A stretch of 64,000 nt of DNA from Heligmosomoides polygyrus polygyrus (GCA_947396885.1 OX377206.1:89773960-89837959); one strand, 5' to 3'; counted from the first letter of the stretch, positions 52,046-63,742 are shown. The notes: generated from the sequence alone by a model not told the origin. Translations and numbers: made by a program.

Positions 52046-52059
52046 AGTTCATAGGTTGA

Positions 52060-52279
52060 TATGGGCACATATAGAGCAGATTGAGGAGGCTTTCCATCCC
52101 TCAGGGGTCGTTGAATTGGTACCAGACTTGTCTGGAAAGGATAAAGCGCTAACTTGTTCATCGGCTGCCCACCGCACGTCACTATATGGCCAAATACGCC
52201 TCTACGACATTCCGTAGAAGTAGAATGCGTGGCGCATCCCAAAGGGAATTGAGTGACGCCGTCTTTTATCCCTATCCTT
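52060..52279 (+). repeat. SINE-1 copy, internally deleted, 9-bp duplication
   Basis: A remnant head is fused to ggctttccatccctcagggg. The tail is intact to cgtcttttatccctatcctt. ATAGGTTGA at 52051-52059 and 52280-52288. Confidence 0.88.
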
Positions 52280-52524
52280 ATAGGTTGACCCATAAGTACT
52301 CGAACAATTACTAGTGCTCATTCAAGAGCTCATCAGCTCTTTACCATCGTGCTGTTCTTTTCAAGTTCAGGCAATGATCACGTAGAATGATGGACCTTGG
52401 AGAATTTATCAGGTAGCTCTTCGATGTCTCGTGGGCTATAGGCATTCCAAAAGATGGGCGGAAGCATGTCCACTGGGTTTCTATCTTCGCTCAATGAAAA
52501 ATGTAAAGCCTTCAAGACTATCTT

Positions 52525-53090
52525 GCACCGTTTAGAGAATTTTATAAGAAATTTCCGACCGTCCTACTTAGGATTTGCTCCAGTCAGTCCGACGAGCCTT
52601 TGGAGTGCGCCGTACGCAATGCATATAGGATCAAACCTATCAATCGAGTGAGCGGAAGCGGTTCAAATGTCGTACTAAACAGCAATGCTTACCCTCTTTA
52701 GGTGCTGTAGTGCACACACTGATAGCAGCTTATACAAATGGACAGGTTTTATGAAGCGAGAAGAGAGAGTGCGCCGTGCACAATGCATATACGCTAGAAC
52801 CGTTTGAAATTAGATCAGATTAGAAGTCTGCGCCCGTCCTACTCAGGAATTGCTGTGCTCTGTCCCGGCGAGACTTTAGAGTACGCCGTGAACAAGGCAT
52901 GTATTTAGATTCGAATCTATAAATTGAGTGTACGCGACAGCTTGTAGAGTGAGTGTTTGGGGAGTTTTATCAGAAATTTCCCGCCGCCCTACTCTGGAAT
53001 TGCCGTACCCTGTTCCGGGGAGGCTTTAGAGTACGCTGGGTACAATGCATATAGAATAGAATCTATCAATCGAGTGGGGCGACCGATCGC
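52525..53090 (+). repeat. Degenerate tandem repeat, three to four units
   Basis: Units share cgtcctactcaggaattgc, ggcgagactttagagtacgc, acaatgcatatag and aatctatcaatcgagtg, at about 52545-52650, 52830-52940 and 52980-53080. Confidence 0.55.
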
Positions 53091-53152
53091 AAATGCACGC
53101 GCGGGCGAGTTCGTAGCGCTATAACTCTATCAAGCTCGAATCCTTCCGGCTG

Positions 53153-53262
53153 CAACTCGAGGACTTACGCATTAAAATTACCTCCAATAGACCCCGTGGA
53201 GGTAGAATGCGCGGCGCTTCCAGCAAAGGGATTGACTAAGGCTGACCTTTATCCTTTATTGA
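53153..53262 (+). repeat. SINE-1 tail fragment
   Basis: acgcattaaaattacctcca, gtggaggtagaatgcgcggc, aaagggattgactaaggc, ctttatcctttattg. Confidence 0.78.
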
Positions 53263-53475
53263 GGTAGACGTCCTTCGCCACTGCTTTGCATTCTTCTGAC
53301 AGCTTCCTATAATCTGCACCCTGCTTAGCTCTCTCCATAAGGTCTAGAATTTGACTTCTGCTTCGCCTATTTAGACTACCTACTAATCACAAACAACGAT
53401 GGACGTTAGGGTAGAGCATCCATTTCTTCGTTCCGGTGGTTAGACTAGAGAACCAGACCTGAATGAGTTTGATTA

Positions 53476-53768
53476 AAAAGGATAAAGGACGGCGTTATCA
53501 ATCCCCTTTGAGATGCGCCAAGCACTCTACTTCTACGGGATGTCGTGGAGGCATGCTGAATGCGTATTTGGCCATACAATGACTCTGGCGGCCAGCCGAT
53601 GAACAAGTCAGCGCTTTATCCTTCCCAGACAAGTCTGGTAGCAATTCAGCGACCCCGGAGGGATAGAAGGCTTGGTTGACCTGGGCGGGGAATCCGAACC
53701 ATGAACCTGGTATCGGATGCAGGCGACAGTCGGCGCCTCCTCCGACTGCGCTCCACGCGCCCTAGTTT
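53476..53768 (-). repeat. SINE-1 copy with 11-bp target duplication
   Basis: Full length from aaaaggataaaggacggcgt to cgactgcgctccacgcgccc. GAGTTTGATTA at 53465-53475 and 53769-53779. Confidence 0.93.
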
Positions 53769-53784
53769 GAGTTTGATTATAAGG

Positions 53785-54580
53785 AGAGAAAATGTTACGA
53801 ATGCCTAGTAATCCATGTTGCACTAGGTGCAACAGCTATGTATGTACGGTTCCAAACGACCAAGTTTTTGAACCCAACTTGTCGACTTCAATCCAAGAAC
53901 AACTGTCACCTGGCCCTAGCAGTGGTTGGGGATTCGATAGCCGCAGTGCAGGGATCCGCTTTCACCTTGTTCCTCAGCATATCTAAACCAAACTCAATCA
54001 ACTGCCCAAAGATGCCCTTATTCTCGGTGGAATAGTCACCATTCTTGAGCTTTCACTAGAAGCGACAGACTGTGGTTTAGAGCGAATGCACTTCTATTTT
54101 GAATTCTTTGCATTTTCGATACAAATTGGTTGAAAGACAGGGAAGAAGTCATCCAAAAAATGACTGGGCTAGGAATAGCATGTCGCACTTGACTGAAGAT
54201 TCACAATTAATTCATTCTGAAGCCGTCAAACCGGCTAGAAGTCAGACTGAAGTGGATGCTCAGAACGGTTTGTAAGAAGTTTTTTAAAAATAGCTTCTAT
54301 AGCAAAATCACCTACGGCCAACCATGAAGTTGGCAAAACTAGCCCCATGTGGTAGCCTTTGCCCATTTCAAATGAACTACGTTTTTTGGTTGAACATGAT
54401 AGAAAATGTTTTGTGCCTGAAATAAAACGTAAAACGTAGCAACTTGTTTGAAATGGTTTGATATTTTAAGGACATTTACCTTAGGGTAGGTCATCGTTTT
54501 TATTTTAAGCGCAATCGAGCTGCAGGAAGATAAAATATGCAGGACCATCGAAAAAACGCAAGGCAGTAGATGTTAGTATC
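53785..54580. other. Unassigned sequence
   Basis: No element or convincing exon was recognised. Confidence 0.4.
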
Positions 54581-54584
54581 ATAT

Positions 54585-54660
54585 TGTGTCTTACGAGATT
54601 TTTAAGATGACTCCTTTATTCAGCACTGCCTGACGTTTCGACGGTGTATTCTATAATTAT
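54585..54660 (-). repeat. Single copy of the GTGCCA/TTCAGCA element end
   Basis: tatcatattgtgtcttacga, tttattcagcactgcctgac and gtttcgacggtgt match the end shared by the 20833 MITE and the 56-59 kb fragments. Confidence 0.55.
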
Positions 54661-54799
54661 GGGTCGGATACAAGTCTCCAGAAAATATCGCAGAATGGAA
54701 GAGTTGTGATATCCCTTGGGAGACACCAGCTTATGGACCATCTAAATATCAAATCGTCAAAGATAAGTAACAGGCATTTTATAATATGTTGGGTTCGAT

Positions 54800-54930
54800 C
54801 AAATGGCACCGGTGGTGCAATGGCGTACAGCATCCTGCCAGGTTAGGAGCAAGAGGAGCACAGGTTCGAGTCCTGCTTAGCGCTAGAGTTTTGGTAGCGA
54901 AAAAGTATTGTTATAACAGTTTTCGATCTC
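54800..54930 (+). repeat. Second tRNA-derived SINE, copy 3
   Basis: gttcgatcaaatggcaccgg then tggtgcaatggcgtacagc (A-box side), caggttcgagtcctgcttag (B box), then ctagagttttggtagcgaaaa. Same order as the pair at 39.5 kb. Confidence 0.7.
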
Positions 54931-55400
54931 ACAAACTAGACTGGAAACACATGACTTGAAAAAGCCTTCTCTACCTGCTGATGAGACCCGGAGAAGGCTT
55001 TATATACCTTTAGTATGCTCGTCCAGGTTAGGGTTGAAACGATCTTAACTACCTTAAGGTTTTGTCCTTTCCTATTGAATCATTGTTGTTTAATATTTAG
55101 TTATGGGACCGTGACAAAATACAAGATAAGACAGTGCTAAATCACTACCGAATTTTTCAAACTATTTCTTTGCCCACATCATACTTGTTATGCTACAAAC
55201 TCCTGGTGCACATGTTTTCAAGAAACCTAGGCCTGCAACATTTTTGAAACTCTGCTCAAAAAAAAAGTTTAAAAATCACAAATGCAGGAAAATCACGTTT
55301 TCTTTTGCACAAAACTGGAAGAAACTCGAAATAAAGGAAAACCTCATGGCCACTACATCCGATAGGTCTTACGAAGTTTTCAAACTTACTATATGGCTTA

Positions 55401-55683
55401 TGGGCGCGTGGAGCGCAGTCGGAGGAGGCGCCGACTGTCACGTGCACCAGGTTCCTAGCTCGGACTTCCCGTCCCGGCTAACCAAGCCTTCCATCCCTCC
55501 AGGATCAGCGAATTGGGACCAGACTTGTCTGGGAAGGACAAAGCACTGACTTGCTCATCGGCTGGCCACCGCAAGTCTATGTATGGTCAAATACGCATTC
55601 AAATCGCCTCCACGACATCCCGCAGAAGTAGAATGCGTGGCGCATCCCAGAAGGGATTGAGTAACGCCGTCCTTTATCCTTTT
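55401..55683 (+). repeat. SINE-1 copy with 10-bp target duplication
   Basis: gggcgcgtggagcgcagtcg to cgccgtcctttatcctttt. ATATGGCTTA at 55391-55400 and 55684-55693. A small deletion in the head removes the cccgatac block. Confidence 0.93.
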
Positions 55684-55699
55684 ATATGGCTTACTACAA

Positions 55700-56450
55700 C
55701 ATCTCACTACCATGGTAAGCTATCTACCAAATTATTCAAGGCACTTCATTGAGTCTCAAAAGGCCAAATTTTCTCAAAAATCTTAATGAAACCTCCAACG
55801 TGTCAGTGAATTCGAAGTTTCCTGACACAGGTTCTCATAGATTCATAGCACACTGAAAAAATCAGAGTGAGAAGACAGTCCTAAAGAAAACAGAGTGGTC
55901 TCAACAATATGACATTCTACATGTAATGGTGCAGAATGAAGGAAACCATGTCGGGTAGAGCTACTTCACGTCGTCTATCCACGTCTGCCTATCAATATCC
56001 GACTACAAATTTTCAAGGGGGATTACGGTAATGAGCACATGAACGTCGCGCTGAGTTCGATATAATAATGAACTGCTATTATATCCATTCATCAAGGAAC
56101 GGCTCCACATATTCACCTATGGTGGTCAGTTCGCTGTACCTGTCACCATCATGTATTTTGTTGACTTCTCATTTGTAGATTTTTAAGTTATCTGCATGTA
56201 TTTGTATTGGGTTGTTATGATATAATGGGTGTTATTGGATAACACTGCGTTGAAAGGACGATTCTACCGTATTCAAAAAAGCTTTTGCCTTCCACCTCGG
56301 GTTCTAGATGATCTTGCGATGAAGAAATCACTTTTGTCAAGTCCCCAGAAACAAGGGAGAATTTTGTGAGTCATAACGAACCAGGTCGCATGTATACTCT
56401 CCGTTTGCCTGAAGGCGTTTGTATAAACTACAAATAAACCGATGGCCGTA
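55700..56450. other. Unassigned AT-rich sequence
   Basis: No repeat or exon recognised. Confidence 0.4.
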
Positions 56451-56509
56451 GTACACAATTGTGCCACAAGAGGTTCTTAGGTGGACAGCTTTATTCAGCA
56501 GGGCCTGCT

Positions 56510-56960
56510 GAGGCATGTGAACGTAGCCCAGCTGGGCAAGCTTATCCATGGTTACTTGTTCCCGATGGGGTGCGGCGTTGTCGAAGAGGAGAACCTTCTT
56601 GAAGCGCTGCGAATGAATAAGAGCGAGTCGCCGGCCCATCTCTTCTATTTCGTTTACCATGGCCTTGGAGTTCATCGTCGTGCCCTTGGGAAAAGGCTTC
56701 CGAAAAACCGATCCATGGGCGCAGACCCAAAAGCTCCAAAGGTGCTTCTCGCCGTGAACATCTCGCCGAACGAAGGTCGGTAACAGGTCACCAGGCCTCA
56801 CCCAGACTCGCTGCTTGGCAGGGTTAAGGTAGAAGACGTACTTCTCATCTTGCGTGAATATTGAGCCCAGGCTGCTCGGGGTTGGGAATTGGGGGAGATT
56901 TGCGCGACACAGGTCGACTCGTCAGACAGGGGTTTCGGCATGAGACAGACTGAGGTTTTG
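56510..56960 (-). pseudogene. Mariner-family transposase fragment
   Basis: Minus-strand coding of the DDE catalytic core: RVDLCR...TQDEKYVFYLNP (first Asp), RPGDLLPTFVRRDVHGEKHL, FWVCAHGSVF and KKVLLFDNAAPH (second Asp). After GYVHMPQQ homology stops and element-end sequence begins, so the third catalytic Asp is lost. The N-terminal helix-turn-helix region is not recognised upstream. Inactive. Confidence 0.8.
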
Positions 56961-57199
56961 GCATGCTTCTGGAAGGGCGAAAGTGGTTGGTAACTTCTCA
57001 GGTAGCGTACAGTAAGTAGCATACAAACATACAAATACAATAAGCACAAAACCAGACTCCACCCACGAGATATATGGACACGGCATGGGGTGTCTCATTA
57101 CTTTTGGCCCTCCCTAATACATTTCACCTCATTGGGGAAATGTTGGGAAAACGGGAAGAGCTCTGGCGGTTCGCATAAAAGAACATTTAGCCAGCAAAA

Positions 57200-57650
57200 G
57201 ACGTGGATTGCAATCCAGCCCACTTGACAGACATAGAAATGATGCGCATGATGGGAACGACTACGAGGTGAAATGTATAATATTGGCAAATGAGAGTGAT
57301 ATCTCAGCACGAAAAGGTTTGGAAACATTCTGGGTTTTCACGAGGAATCCAGTAATGAACAACCGAAATGAGTGTCTAGCCGTAACAAGTGACTTCTTGC
57401 CGTTTGTGCCTCACTGTGAACTGTAGAATGATCAGAGAACGGTATCCGCAGTGCGGTTCATTCGCCTCTGCTGGTCACAGGGCGAACACATGCCCTCAAC
57501 GGTGGACATTGGTGGGTTCGTCCTCTCATTTGGTCCCTCCCGGTGCTTGTAGAAGTACGACGAAAGTGCAAGAGTGGTTGAGGCGCTTGGTGGGGTAGCG
57601 CGTAAATCTAACCTTCACACCATGTTTAGGCCTCTGAAGACGACGGAACG
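57200..57650 (+). pseudogene. GIY-YIG-type (Penelope-like) C-terminal fragment
   Basis: Plus-strand frame ISARKGLETFWVFTRNP then MNNRNECLAVTSDF resembles the ARxxLEAxWI...P.MNRxxE end of GIY-YIG endonuclease domains in Penelope-like elements (family recall, not searched). Downstream, ctgaagacgacggaacgtcg aaacgtcagg resembles their 3' ends. Confidence 0.45.
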
Positions 57651-58099
57651 TCGAAACGTCAGGCAGGCCCTGCTGAACAAATTTGTCCACCTAAGAACCT
57701 CGTGTGGCACAAATATACTAACACTAACTCTTCAGAAGTCTTTCCGCTAAAGCTTTCAGAATTCCCTCGCTGGAAGAACCTCCACAAATCAGGACCACGC
57801 AAAAACTGTCTTTCTAGAAATTGTCGCAGGTCGATTGCCAATGATGGAGTCCTTCAAGAAGACTGGCAAGGGCGTGCTGATTCGAATATTGTTCATTTTC
57901 GTTGAATCTAGTGACTATGAAGGAAGTTAAGATCGTTCTAAGTGGGCCAGTCAAAACCGCCAGAACTTTCCGACCAACCTAATGAATACAAGCGTGAAAT
58001 CGCCAAGCTACATAGAATCTGAAGAAAGCAGCTCCCAAAAAAGCTCTGATAAGAGTACACGGCTGTGACTACCCACTATAGTAACAAAATTTTGTATAC

Positions 58100-58815
58100 T
58101 TTTCTTTAAAGCTTTTAGGTTCTGCTGGCCGAATGAGTGAAATAATTTTGCAAATTTTTTATTTTTCAAGAAAAATTCACCTGTATCGCCTGCATCACCT
58201 GTCGTCGCGCTGATCATCAAGATTCGAGCGCGCGCCAGCAGCGCCTCCATTCTCGCGTGCCGGAGTGCTCTAATGGATCGTTCGAACATGGCTTTCATGA
58301 AGATGTCCGACCAACGGGTTGGTGGGCGTCCTGGTGTTCTTCCTAAAAAAAATATCAATTAAATTTTGTTTTAAAGCTAACAACAAAGCACCAAGTTCGA
58401 AATCATTTAGTGCAGCAAAGGAGCAAATTGCGCCATGCACTCGGAAACTTTGCCGCGATGTTTATTTGATTGATAGGGTAAATGCTGATTACATGGAGCG
58501 CAAATGTGATGATATATCGACTCTTTATAATCGTTTTTCTTACATCGTTTACAATTGTGAAACTCCATGCAAACAGAAATTTTGCAGTCAATCGAATAAT
58601 AATCGCCACGTCTTGGACGAAGGCATGGCGAAGTATCTTACTTGGTACTGAAAAATAGCCGCCTTCCTGCTCTTTAATGTATGCCCTAAACAATTAATTT
58701 TCTTCCAAATTAGAAAGTGTTAGAAAATTTCAAACAATATGTTGACTTATTGGGCAGTTGAGTTAAAACCACAAAGAAAGTCATACTAAAATTTTCCACG
58801 AACAAAACTTCTAAC
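58100..58815. mobile_element. TACCATTTTCACG-family element, copy F, split by LINE scrap
   Basis: ggccgaatgagtgaaataat before and aaagctaacaacaaagcacc after a LINE insert. The interior frame 58319-58651 (plus) resembles those of copies A and B (LIDRVNADYM; CETPCKQKFC; HVLDEGMAK). The right end is cut by the fragment beginning at 58816. Confidence 0.6.
58179..58345 (-). pseudogene. RTE-type LINE 3' fragment inside copy F
   Basis: ttcacctgtatcgcctgcat cacctgtcgtc (3' terminus), then gcgcgcgccagcagcgcctc and gaccaacgggttggtgggcg. Minus strand, 5' truncated. Confidence 0.82.
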
Positions 58816-59535
58816 GATGAACAACCGAAACGAGTGCATTTCGATCACTAGTGACTTTTTGGCGTTCACTCCGTGTGTGGGATACGAGGCCAAGGCGAAG
58901 TACTTCTATAGCATCACTACAGATTCGCACTTGGTAGGTCACATTTGCTCTGTGGTAGTCCAGTAACTGAGCTTTCACTCAGTGCTGGTGTAACAACGGT
59001 GGGTTGCTTCAGTAGTATTCATCTTGGCACTCTTAGAAATTCGTTGAAACTAGCTGAGTTGGAAGCCAAAGTCTTTGCCTAGAAGAGTGCCTGCTCTTAC
59101 AACACCTTACTTCAGCTCAAAGGCTTCGAACTTCATTCAGGCCTTTGAAAACGACGAAATTGTCGAAACGTCAGGCCGAAGTAGACGTTCCATCATATCA
59201 AACCTGCGTGGCACAGAAGTATAAAGGATAAAGGATAAAGGACGGCGTTACTCAATCCCTTCTGGGATGCGCCAGCGCATTCTACTTCTACGGGATGTCG
59301 TGGAGGCGACATGAATGCGTATTTGGCCATACAATGACTTGCGGTGGCCAGCCGATGATCAAGTCAGCGCTTTATCCTTCCCAGACACGTCTGGTACCAA
59401 TTCACCGACCCCGGAGGGATGGAAGGCTTGGTTGACCTGGGCGGGAAGTCCGAGCCAGGAACCTGGTATCGGGTGCACGCGACAGTAGGCGCCTCCTCCG
59501 ACTGCGCTATACGCGCCCGGCACAGAAGTATTGAA
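58816..59535 (+). pseudogene. Second Penelope-like fragment, interrupted by SINE-1
   Basis: atgaacaaccgaaacgagtg parallels 57352. The frame runs for about 49 codons to TAA. The end ggcctttgaaaacgacgaaa ttgtcgaaacgtcagg and gcgtggcacagaagtat follow, with SINE-1 inserted at 59223. Confidence 0.45.
59223..59518 (-). repeat. SINE-1 copy with 13-bp target duplication
   Basis: Tail aaaggataaaggataaagga to head ctccgactgcgctatacgcg ccc. GGCACAGAAGTAT at 59210-59222 and 59519-59531. Confidence 0.95.
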
Positions 59536-59586
59536 TCAAAATTTCTAACCTTTTTGGAGAGTCTCTCACATTTGGACATTCAGTTA

Positions 59587-59678
59587 GCTCTAGCTTATAC
59601 TTGCGCCGCCACGCGGCGCGGCACCATGACCGTCATAGATATCGATTTTTCGCGCCGCACGGTCGATATCTATATCTC
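59587..59678. mobile_element. Harbinger-like MITE H2, truncated
   Basis: gctctagcttatacttgcgc after TTA (59584-59586). Core gatatcgatttttcgcgccg is present. The right TIR is missing. Confidence 0.7.
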
Positions 59679-59679
59679 A

Positions 59680-60293
59680 CATCCTGGCACGAAGAGCTGA
59701 AGATCTGAAAACAATGGTAAACTACGGCTCCAAAGATAACAATTGGTAGAAAAAGTAGTGCAAAAATTGATAGAAAATTTAAGAACTCGTTCATCCTCCC
59801 AACATACAACTTCATGTAAATAACACTCAAACTATCAATCTGGTAAACATCGCGACTCATTGAGCGAGTGAATGGATCTCAATATCAAATTTCCACTTAG
59901 ATTTCTGTTTGCAGCCACTCAAAACAAGCTACTACGGTTGTCCTGCCGGTAGAAATTGCCGTCGTACAGCGCAGTTCTTTCGCAGTCGATCTGACTAGGC
60001 TTTGGCCCAGAAATTCCAAGGCAGGAAAAGAACCGAAAGTACGATAGTGGACACTGTGAAAATACGTTTTGATTAAAGACTCCACATCACCTATCAATTT
60101 CGGGCGAAAGCTGAGTGGAGCGGGCATAAAGCGCCGCCTTCACTTTATACGAGACGTGAAACGGGAATCTTACGAAGCTTTTAAAACCCTGGTGATCCAA
60201 AAAAACCTTGATGAGAATATGTGTCGTCATAATTTAATAATATAATAATTTATCTATAATTTATAATTTTATCATTGCTATATAATTTGTAGT
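59680..60293. other. Unassigned AT-rich sequence left of the LINE
   Basis: No recognised element. Ends in an AT-rich stretch (60240-60300), the LINE target site. Confidence 0.4.
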
Positions 60294-60310
60294 ATAATAT
60301 GTGCCACGGA

Positions 60311-60354
60311 TCTCCCTCGATAGAGAGCCTTCGGGCTCTCTTGTTAAGAGGGAT
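60311..60354 (+). promoter_or_regulatory. Hairpin at the 5' end of the LINE RNA
   Basis: gagagcc / ggctctc pair around a TTCG loop (60323-60340), extended by tccctc (60313-60318) with gaggga (60348-60353). A stable UUCG-capped stem at the RNA 5' end could act in translation or packaging. No ribozyme core was identified. Confidence 0.55.
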
Positions 60355-60806
60355 CTCGGGCCGCTTGTCGCAGGGCCACGTGGCGCGTCCCCGGGTGGTG
60401 GATAGGGGAATTAAACGCGAACCAAATGCGACCGTGTACTGCCCAGAGACGCAGGTGGGATGCAGGGGATGGACTCCTTGCTCCTGCTGTGTCGGGTCGA
60501 TGCGTTCCTTGTGCGTGGGAGCGGCATGTTCGTGCACAGTGTGCGTGGATGTGTCCGTGACTGTGCGGATTGTAACTGTGTCGGCTCGGCCAAAAGCTTG
60601 CACTCGGTAGACTGGGAGTACATGTAAGGCGATTCGAGGCCGCCTTAAGTCTCGCCCCGTCCCTTCGGGCAGTCTGGCTGGCTGCCCGGAGTACCCCGCC
60701 CGCACGACAGAGCCTGACTAGCTACCCGTGTTGTATTCCAGTCAAACACAGCAGCACTAAAGGGCCTCATTCCCCTGACCCCGAAAGAGCCCCCATTTCT
60801 GCAGCG

Positions 60807-63722
60807 ATGGGAAGGACGAGTACGGAGAGGCTGCTAAAATCTCAGGGCCTAACCAGGCTGCGCAAATTGAGAAGGACTAGGATGACGATCTGTACTTACA
60901 ACGCCCGCACGCTTGCATCAGAAGCATCCGTCGAGGACCTGATGATGCAAGCCAGGAAGATCAAGTACGACGTCATCGGACTGACCGAGACGAGAAGACA
61001 CCACCCCCTGCACGCCGCCTACGACTCCGGAGAAGAACTGTTCCTCGGAACATGCGACAGCAGAGGAGTAGGCGGCGTTGGTGTCCTCGTCAACACGCAC
61101 TTGGCCATGAACATCGATTCGTACGAGTCTCTGACAAGCCGAATCGGACGTCTGCGACTGAAGCGATGTGGTTCCGTGCCAGCTTTGACTGTATTCGTCG
61201 CGTATGCCCCAACATCCGACTACGACGACGAAGAGGTCGAAGCCTTCTACGTGGAGCTGGAGAAGTTCTATAAGGAAGATCACACCTTCTACAAGGTGAT
61301 CGTCGGCGACTTCAACGCCAAAATCGGACCGCGAAGGTCGCCGGAAGAACTTCACATCGGAACCCACGGTTTGGAGTGGAACGAGCAAGGTGAAAGGCTG
61401 TCTGAGTTTATCATGTCGACCAAGACCATCCATGGAAACTCGCAGTTCCAGAAGCCTCCCTCCCTACGATGGACCTGGGAATCTCCCGGTGGCCAGTTCC
61501 ACAACGAGATCGACCACATCATCTTCAACCGCAAATATTGCCTGACCGACGTCTCCGTTGTCCCCAAGTTCTACACGGGATCGGACCACCGCCTCCTTCG
61601 CGCAAGGTTCCGCTTTTCGCGTCAAGGAGAGAAGGCCGCGAAGTTCAAGAAGAGGAGTCCCAGAACGACCATCAACTGGGACCTCTACACCTCTCTTGCC
61701 GGTCTTTGGGAAGATGCCGTCATGGACAACGTCGACGAGGAATACGACCGCTTCGTGCACCATCTCCACGATAGTGCTAAGGGAGCCGAGAGCTTGAAGA
61801 CCACCAAGAGACGCCTGTCTCCGAAAACTCTCGAGCTGATACGCCAGCGTGGAGCAGCACGAGCATCAGGCAACTACCAACTGACGTCCGAGCTTGCGAA
61901 GCTATGCAGAGAGGCGATAAAGGAGGATCTTAAGGAGAGAAGGGCGGAAGTGTTGGCTGAAGCAGCAGAGGCAGGGCTGAGCATCCGCAATGCCCGCCGG
62001 AACTTCGCCAACTTCAAGACCAAGATGACAGCTCTCCGACGTCCCGACGGAACCGTCACCTCTTCCAGGAGGACCATGGAGAGGGTCATCCACGACTTCT
62101 ACTCCGATCTCTTCGATAGCCACGTCCACCTGCCCCCATGCCATCTTCCGCAGGATGAATACGTCGTCCCCTCTGTTCTCCCTTCCGAGATCCGACACGC
62201 CATCTCGTCGGTGAAGAAACGTACAGCACCCGGTCCCGACAGGATCAGACCCGAACACCTGAAGAACCTCCCGCCTACGCTCATCAACACCCTGGCGCGG
62301 CTCTTCACACGTTACCTGTCGGAGTGCAAGGTTCCATCTCAGTGGAAGACCAGCAGAACCGTCTTGCTGTACAAGAAGGGAGACGTGCACGACATTGGCA
62401 ACTATCGCCCGATCTGCCTGTTGTCCGTAGTCTACAAGCTGTTCACTCGAGTTATCCTGAATAGGATTAGCAGAACGCTGGACGAAGGACAGCCATGCGA
62501 ACAAGCAGGATTTCGGAGAGGATTCAGCACGATCGACCACATACACACCATTACGAAGCTCATCGAAGTGTCGCGAGAGTACAAGCTGCCACTGTGCCTT
62601 ACGTTCATCGACCTGAAGAAGGCATTCGACTCTGTCGAAACTGAAGCGTTCATCGAAGCCCTGCTCACTCAGGGCGTTCCTACTCAGTACATCAGAGTCC
62701 TTCGAGAGCTGTACAGTGGATTCACGACCAAGATCTCACCATTCTACAACGACGTCGTCGTCGACGTGAAGAGAGGGGTTCGGCAAGGGGATACCATATC
62801 CCCGAAGCTCTTCAGCGCCACCCTCGAAAACGTCATGCGCGAACTAGAATGGGAAGACATGGGAGTGAAGGTCGACGGCCGGCAACTACATCATCTTCGC
62901 TTCGCTGACGACATCGTGCTCATAACACCGAGCATCAGCCAGGCGGAGCGAATGCTGGCCGACTTCGATCGTGTATGTGGAAGCGTTGGACTGCAGCTGA
63001 ATCTTACGAAGACGATGTTCATGAGGAACGGATGGGTTTCTGATGCCCCATTCTCGCTCAACGGAACGAACATCTCCGAATGCTCCAGCTATGTGTATCT
63101 GGGTCGCGAAGTCAACATGGCCAACGACCTAGCACCAGAGCTGAGCAGGAGGAAAAGAGCGGCTTGGGGAGCTTTCAAGAGCGTCGAAGAAGTCGCGAAG
63201 AAGACGAAGAACGTCCGACTCCGTGCCCACCTATTCGACTCCACTGTTCTCCCTGCCCTAACATACGCCTCAGAGACCTGGGCCATACGAAAGCAGGATG
63301 AACACGCGATCAGCGTCGCGCAGCGTGGAATCGAGAGGACGATGCTCGGAGTGACACGACTCACGCAAGTGAGAGAAGGCCTCCGGAGTTCCGAGCTTCG
63401 CCGACGTTCGAAGATCAGAGACGCTGTCGCGTGGGCCAAGTTGTCGAAAATTAGGTGGGCCGGCCACGTAATGCGCTTCTCAGACACCCGCTGGACGAGA
63501 GTCGTCACAGATTGGATTCCGCGGGATGTCAAAAGAACACCAGGACGCCCACCAACGCGTTGGTCGGACTTCTTCGTGAAAGCCCTGAACGACCGATATG
63601 ACGCTCTTCGTGTCCCTCGAGCGAGGAGGATCCATTGGACCACTCTGGCACGCGACAGGGACGAATGGAGACGCTGCTGGCACCCGCTCGAGCAATTCGA
63701 TGATCAACGGGACGACAGGTGA
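60807..63722 (+). CDS. LINE endonuclease/reverse transcriptase (RTE clade)
   Basis: 971 codons, ATG with purine context, stop TGA 8 bp before the element end. It nicks target DNA and copies its RNA by target-primed reverse transcription. Residues 26-270: apurinic-type endonuclease with N32 (TYNARTL), E61 (LTETR), D168/N170 (VGDFNAKIG), D236 (EIDHIIF) and D260-H261 (SDHRLL). Residues about 455-770: reverse transcriptase with [20 protein letters not shown]602 (FIDLKKAFD), [11 protein letters not shown], catalytic FADD (699-702) and GLQLNLTKT. Residues 780-971: the basic C-terminal region typical of RTE elements ([40 protein letters not shown]). All catalytic residues are present. There is no separate ORF1, as usual for RTE. 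Higher GC and codon regularity than the flanks. Confidence 0.97.
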   Translation: MGRTSTERLLKSQGLTRLRKLRRTRMTICTYNARTLASEASVEDLMMQARKIKYDVIGLTETRRHHPLHAAYDSGEELFLGTCDSRGVGGVGVLVNTHLAMNIDSYESLTSRIGRLRLKRCGSVPALTVFVAYAPTSDYDDEEVEAFYVELEKFYKEDHTFYKVIVGDFNAKIGPRRSPEELHIGTHGLEWNEQGERLSEFIMSTKTIHGNSQFQKPPSLRWTWESPGGQFHNEIDHIIFNRKYCLTDVSVVPKFYTGSDHRLLRARFRFSRQGEKAAKFKKRSPRTTINWDLYTSLAGLWEDAVMDNVDEEYDRFVHHLHDSAKGAESLKTTKRRLSPKTLELIRQRGAARASGNYQLTSELAKLCREAIKEDLKERRAEVLAEAAEAGLSIRNARRNFANFKTKMTALRRPDGTVTSSRRTMERVIHDFYSDLFDSHVHLPPCHLPQDEYVVPSVLPSEIRHAISSVKKRTAPGPDRIRPEHLKNLPPTLINTLARLFTRYLSECKVPSQWKTSRTVLLYKKGDVHDIGNYRPICLLSVVYKLFTRVILNRISRTLDEGQPCEQAGFRRGFSTIDHIHTITKLIEVSREYKLPLCLTFIDLKKAFDSVETEAFIEALLTQGVPTQYIRVLRELYSGFTTKISPFYNDVVVDVKRGVRQGDTISPKLFSATLENVMRELEWEDMGVKVDGRQLHHLRFADDIVLITPSISQAERMLADFDRVCGSVGLQLNLTKTMFMRNGWVSDAPFSLNGTNISECSSYVYLGREVNMANDLAPELSRRKRAAWGAFKSVEEVAKKTKNVRLRAHLFDSTVLPALTYASETWAIRKQDEHAISVAQRGIERTMLGVTRLTQVREGLRSSELRRRSKIRDAVAWAKLSKIRWAGHVMRFSDTRWTRVVTDWIPRDVKRTPGRPPTRWSDFFVKALNDRYDALRVPRARRIHWTTLARDRDEWRRCWHPLEQFDDQRDDR

Positions 63723-63742
63723 TACAGGTGATAATATGTGCC

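Larger units (their letters stand above)
56455..57718. mobile_element. Composite: mariner fragment between inverted element ends
   Basis: The left edge (56455-56512, gtgccacaagaggttcttag gtggac) and right edge (57650-57715, inverse) are inverted copies, each with TA outside. The interior holds a mariner transposase fragment (minus) and a GIY-YIG-like fragment (plus). It is either a TIR-bounded mariner-type element or two Penelope-like ends flanking captured DNA. Confidence 0.5.
60306..63730 (+). mobile_element. Full-length RTE-type LINE with 12-bp target duplication
   Basis: 3425 bp from acggatctccctcgatagag to the repeated 3' unit caggtgatacaggtg. Flanked by ATAATATGTGCC on both sides (60294-60305 and 63731-63742). 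The 5' leader is about 500 bp, followed by a single intact ORF and an 8-bp 3' UTR/tail. Truncated relatives in the window (1-205, 28165, 58179 and others) confirm the 3' end. Completeness, perfect duplication and intact ORF suggest recent, possibly continuing activity. Confidence 0.95.

Noticed and set aside
57600..57665. Hammerhead ribozyme core (ctgaaga ... gaaac) at the Penelope-like end
   Set aside because: The spacing between the CUGANGA-like box, stem II and GAAA is off by one, and no cleavage-site stem was found.
60306..60420. HDV-like ribozyme at the LINE 5' end
   Set aside because: The hairpin there has a 7-bp UUCG stem and I could not place the required nested double-pseudoknot helices or a catalytic C.
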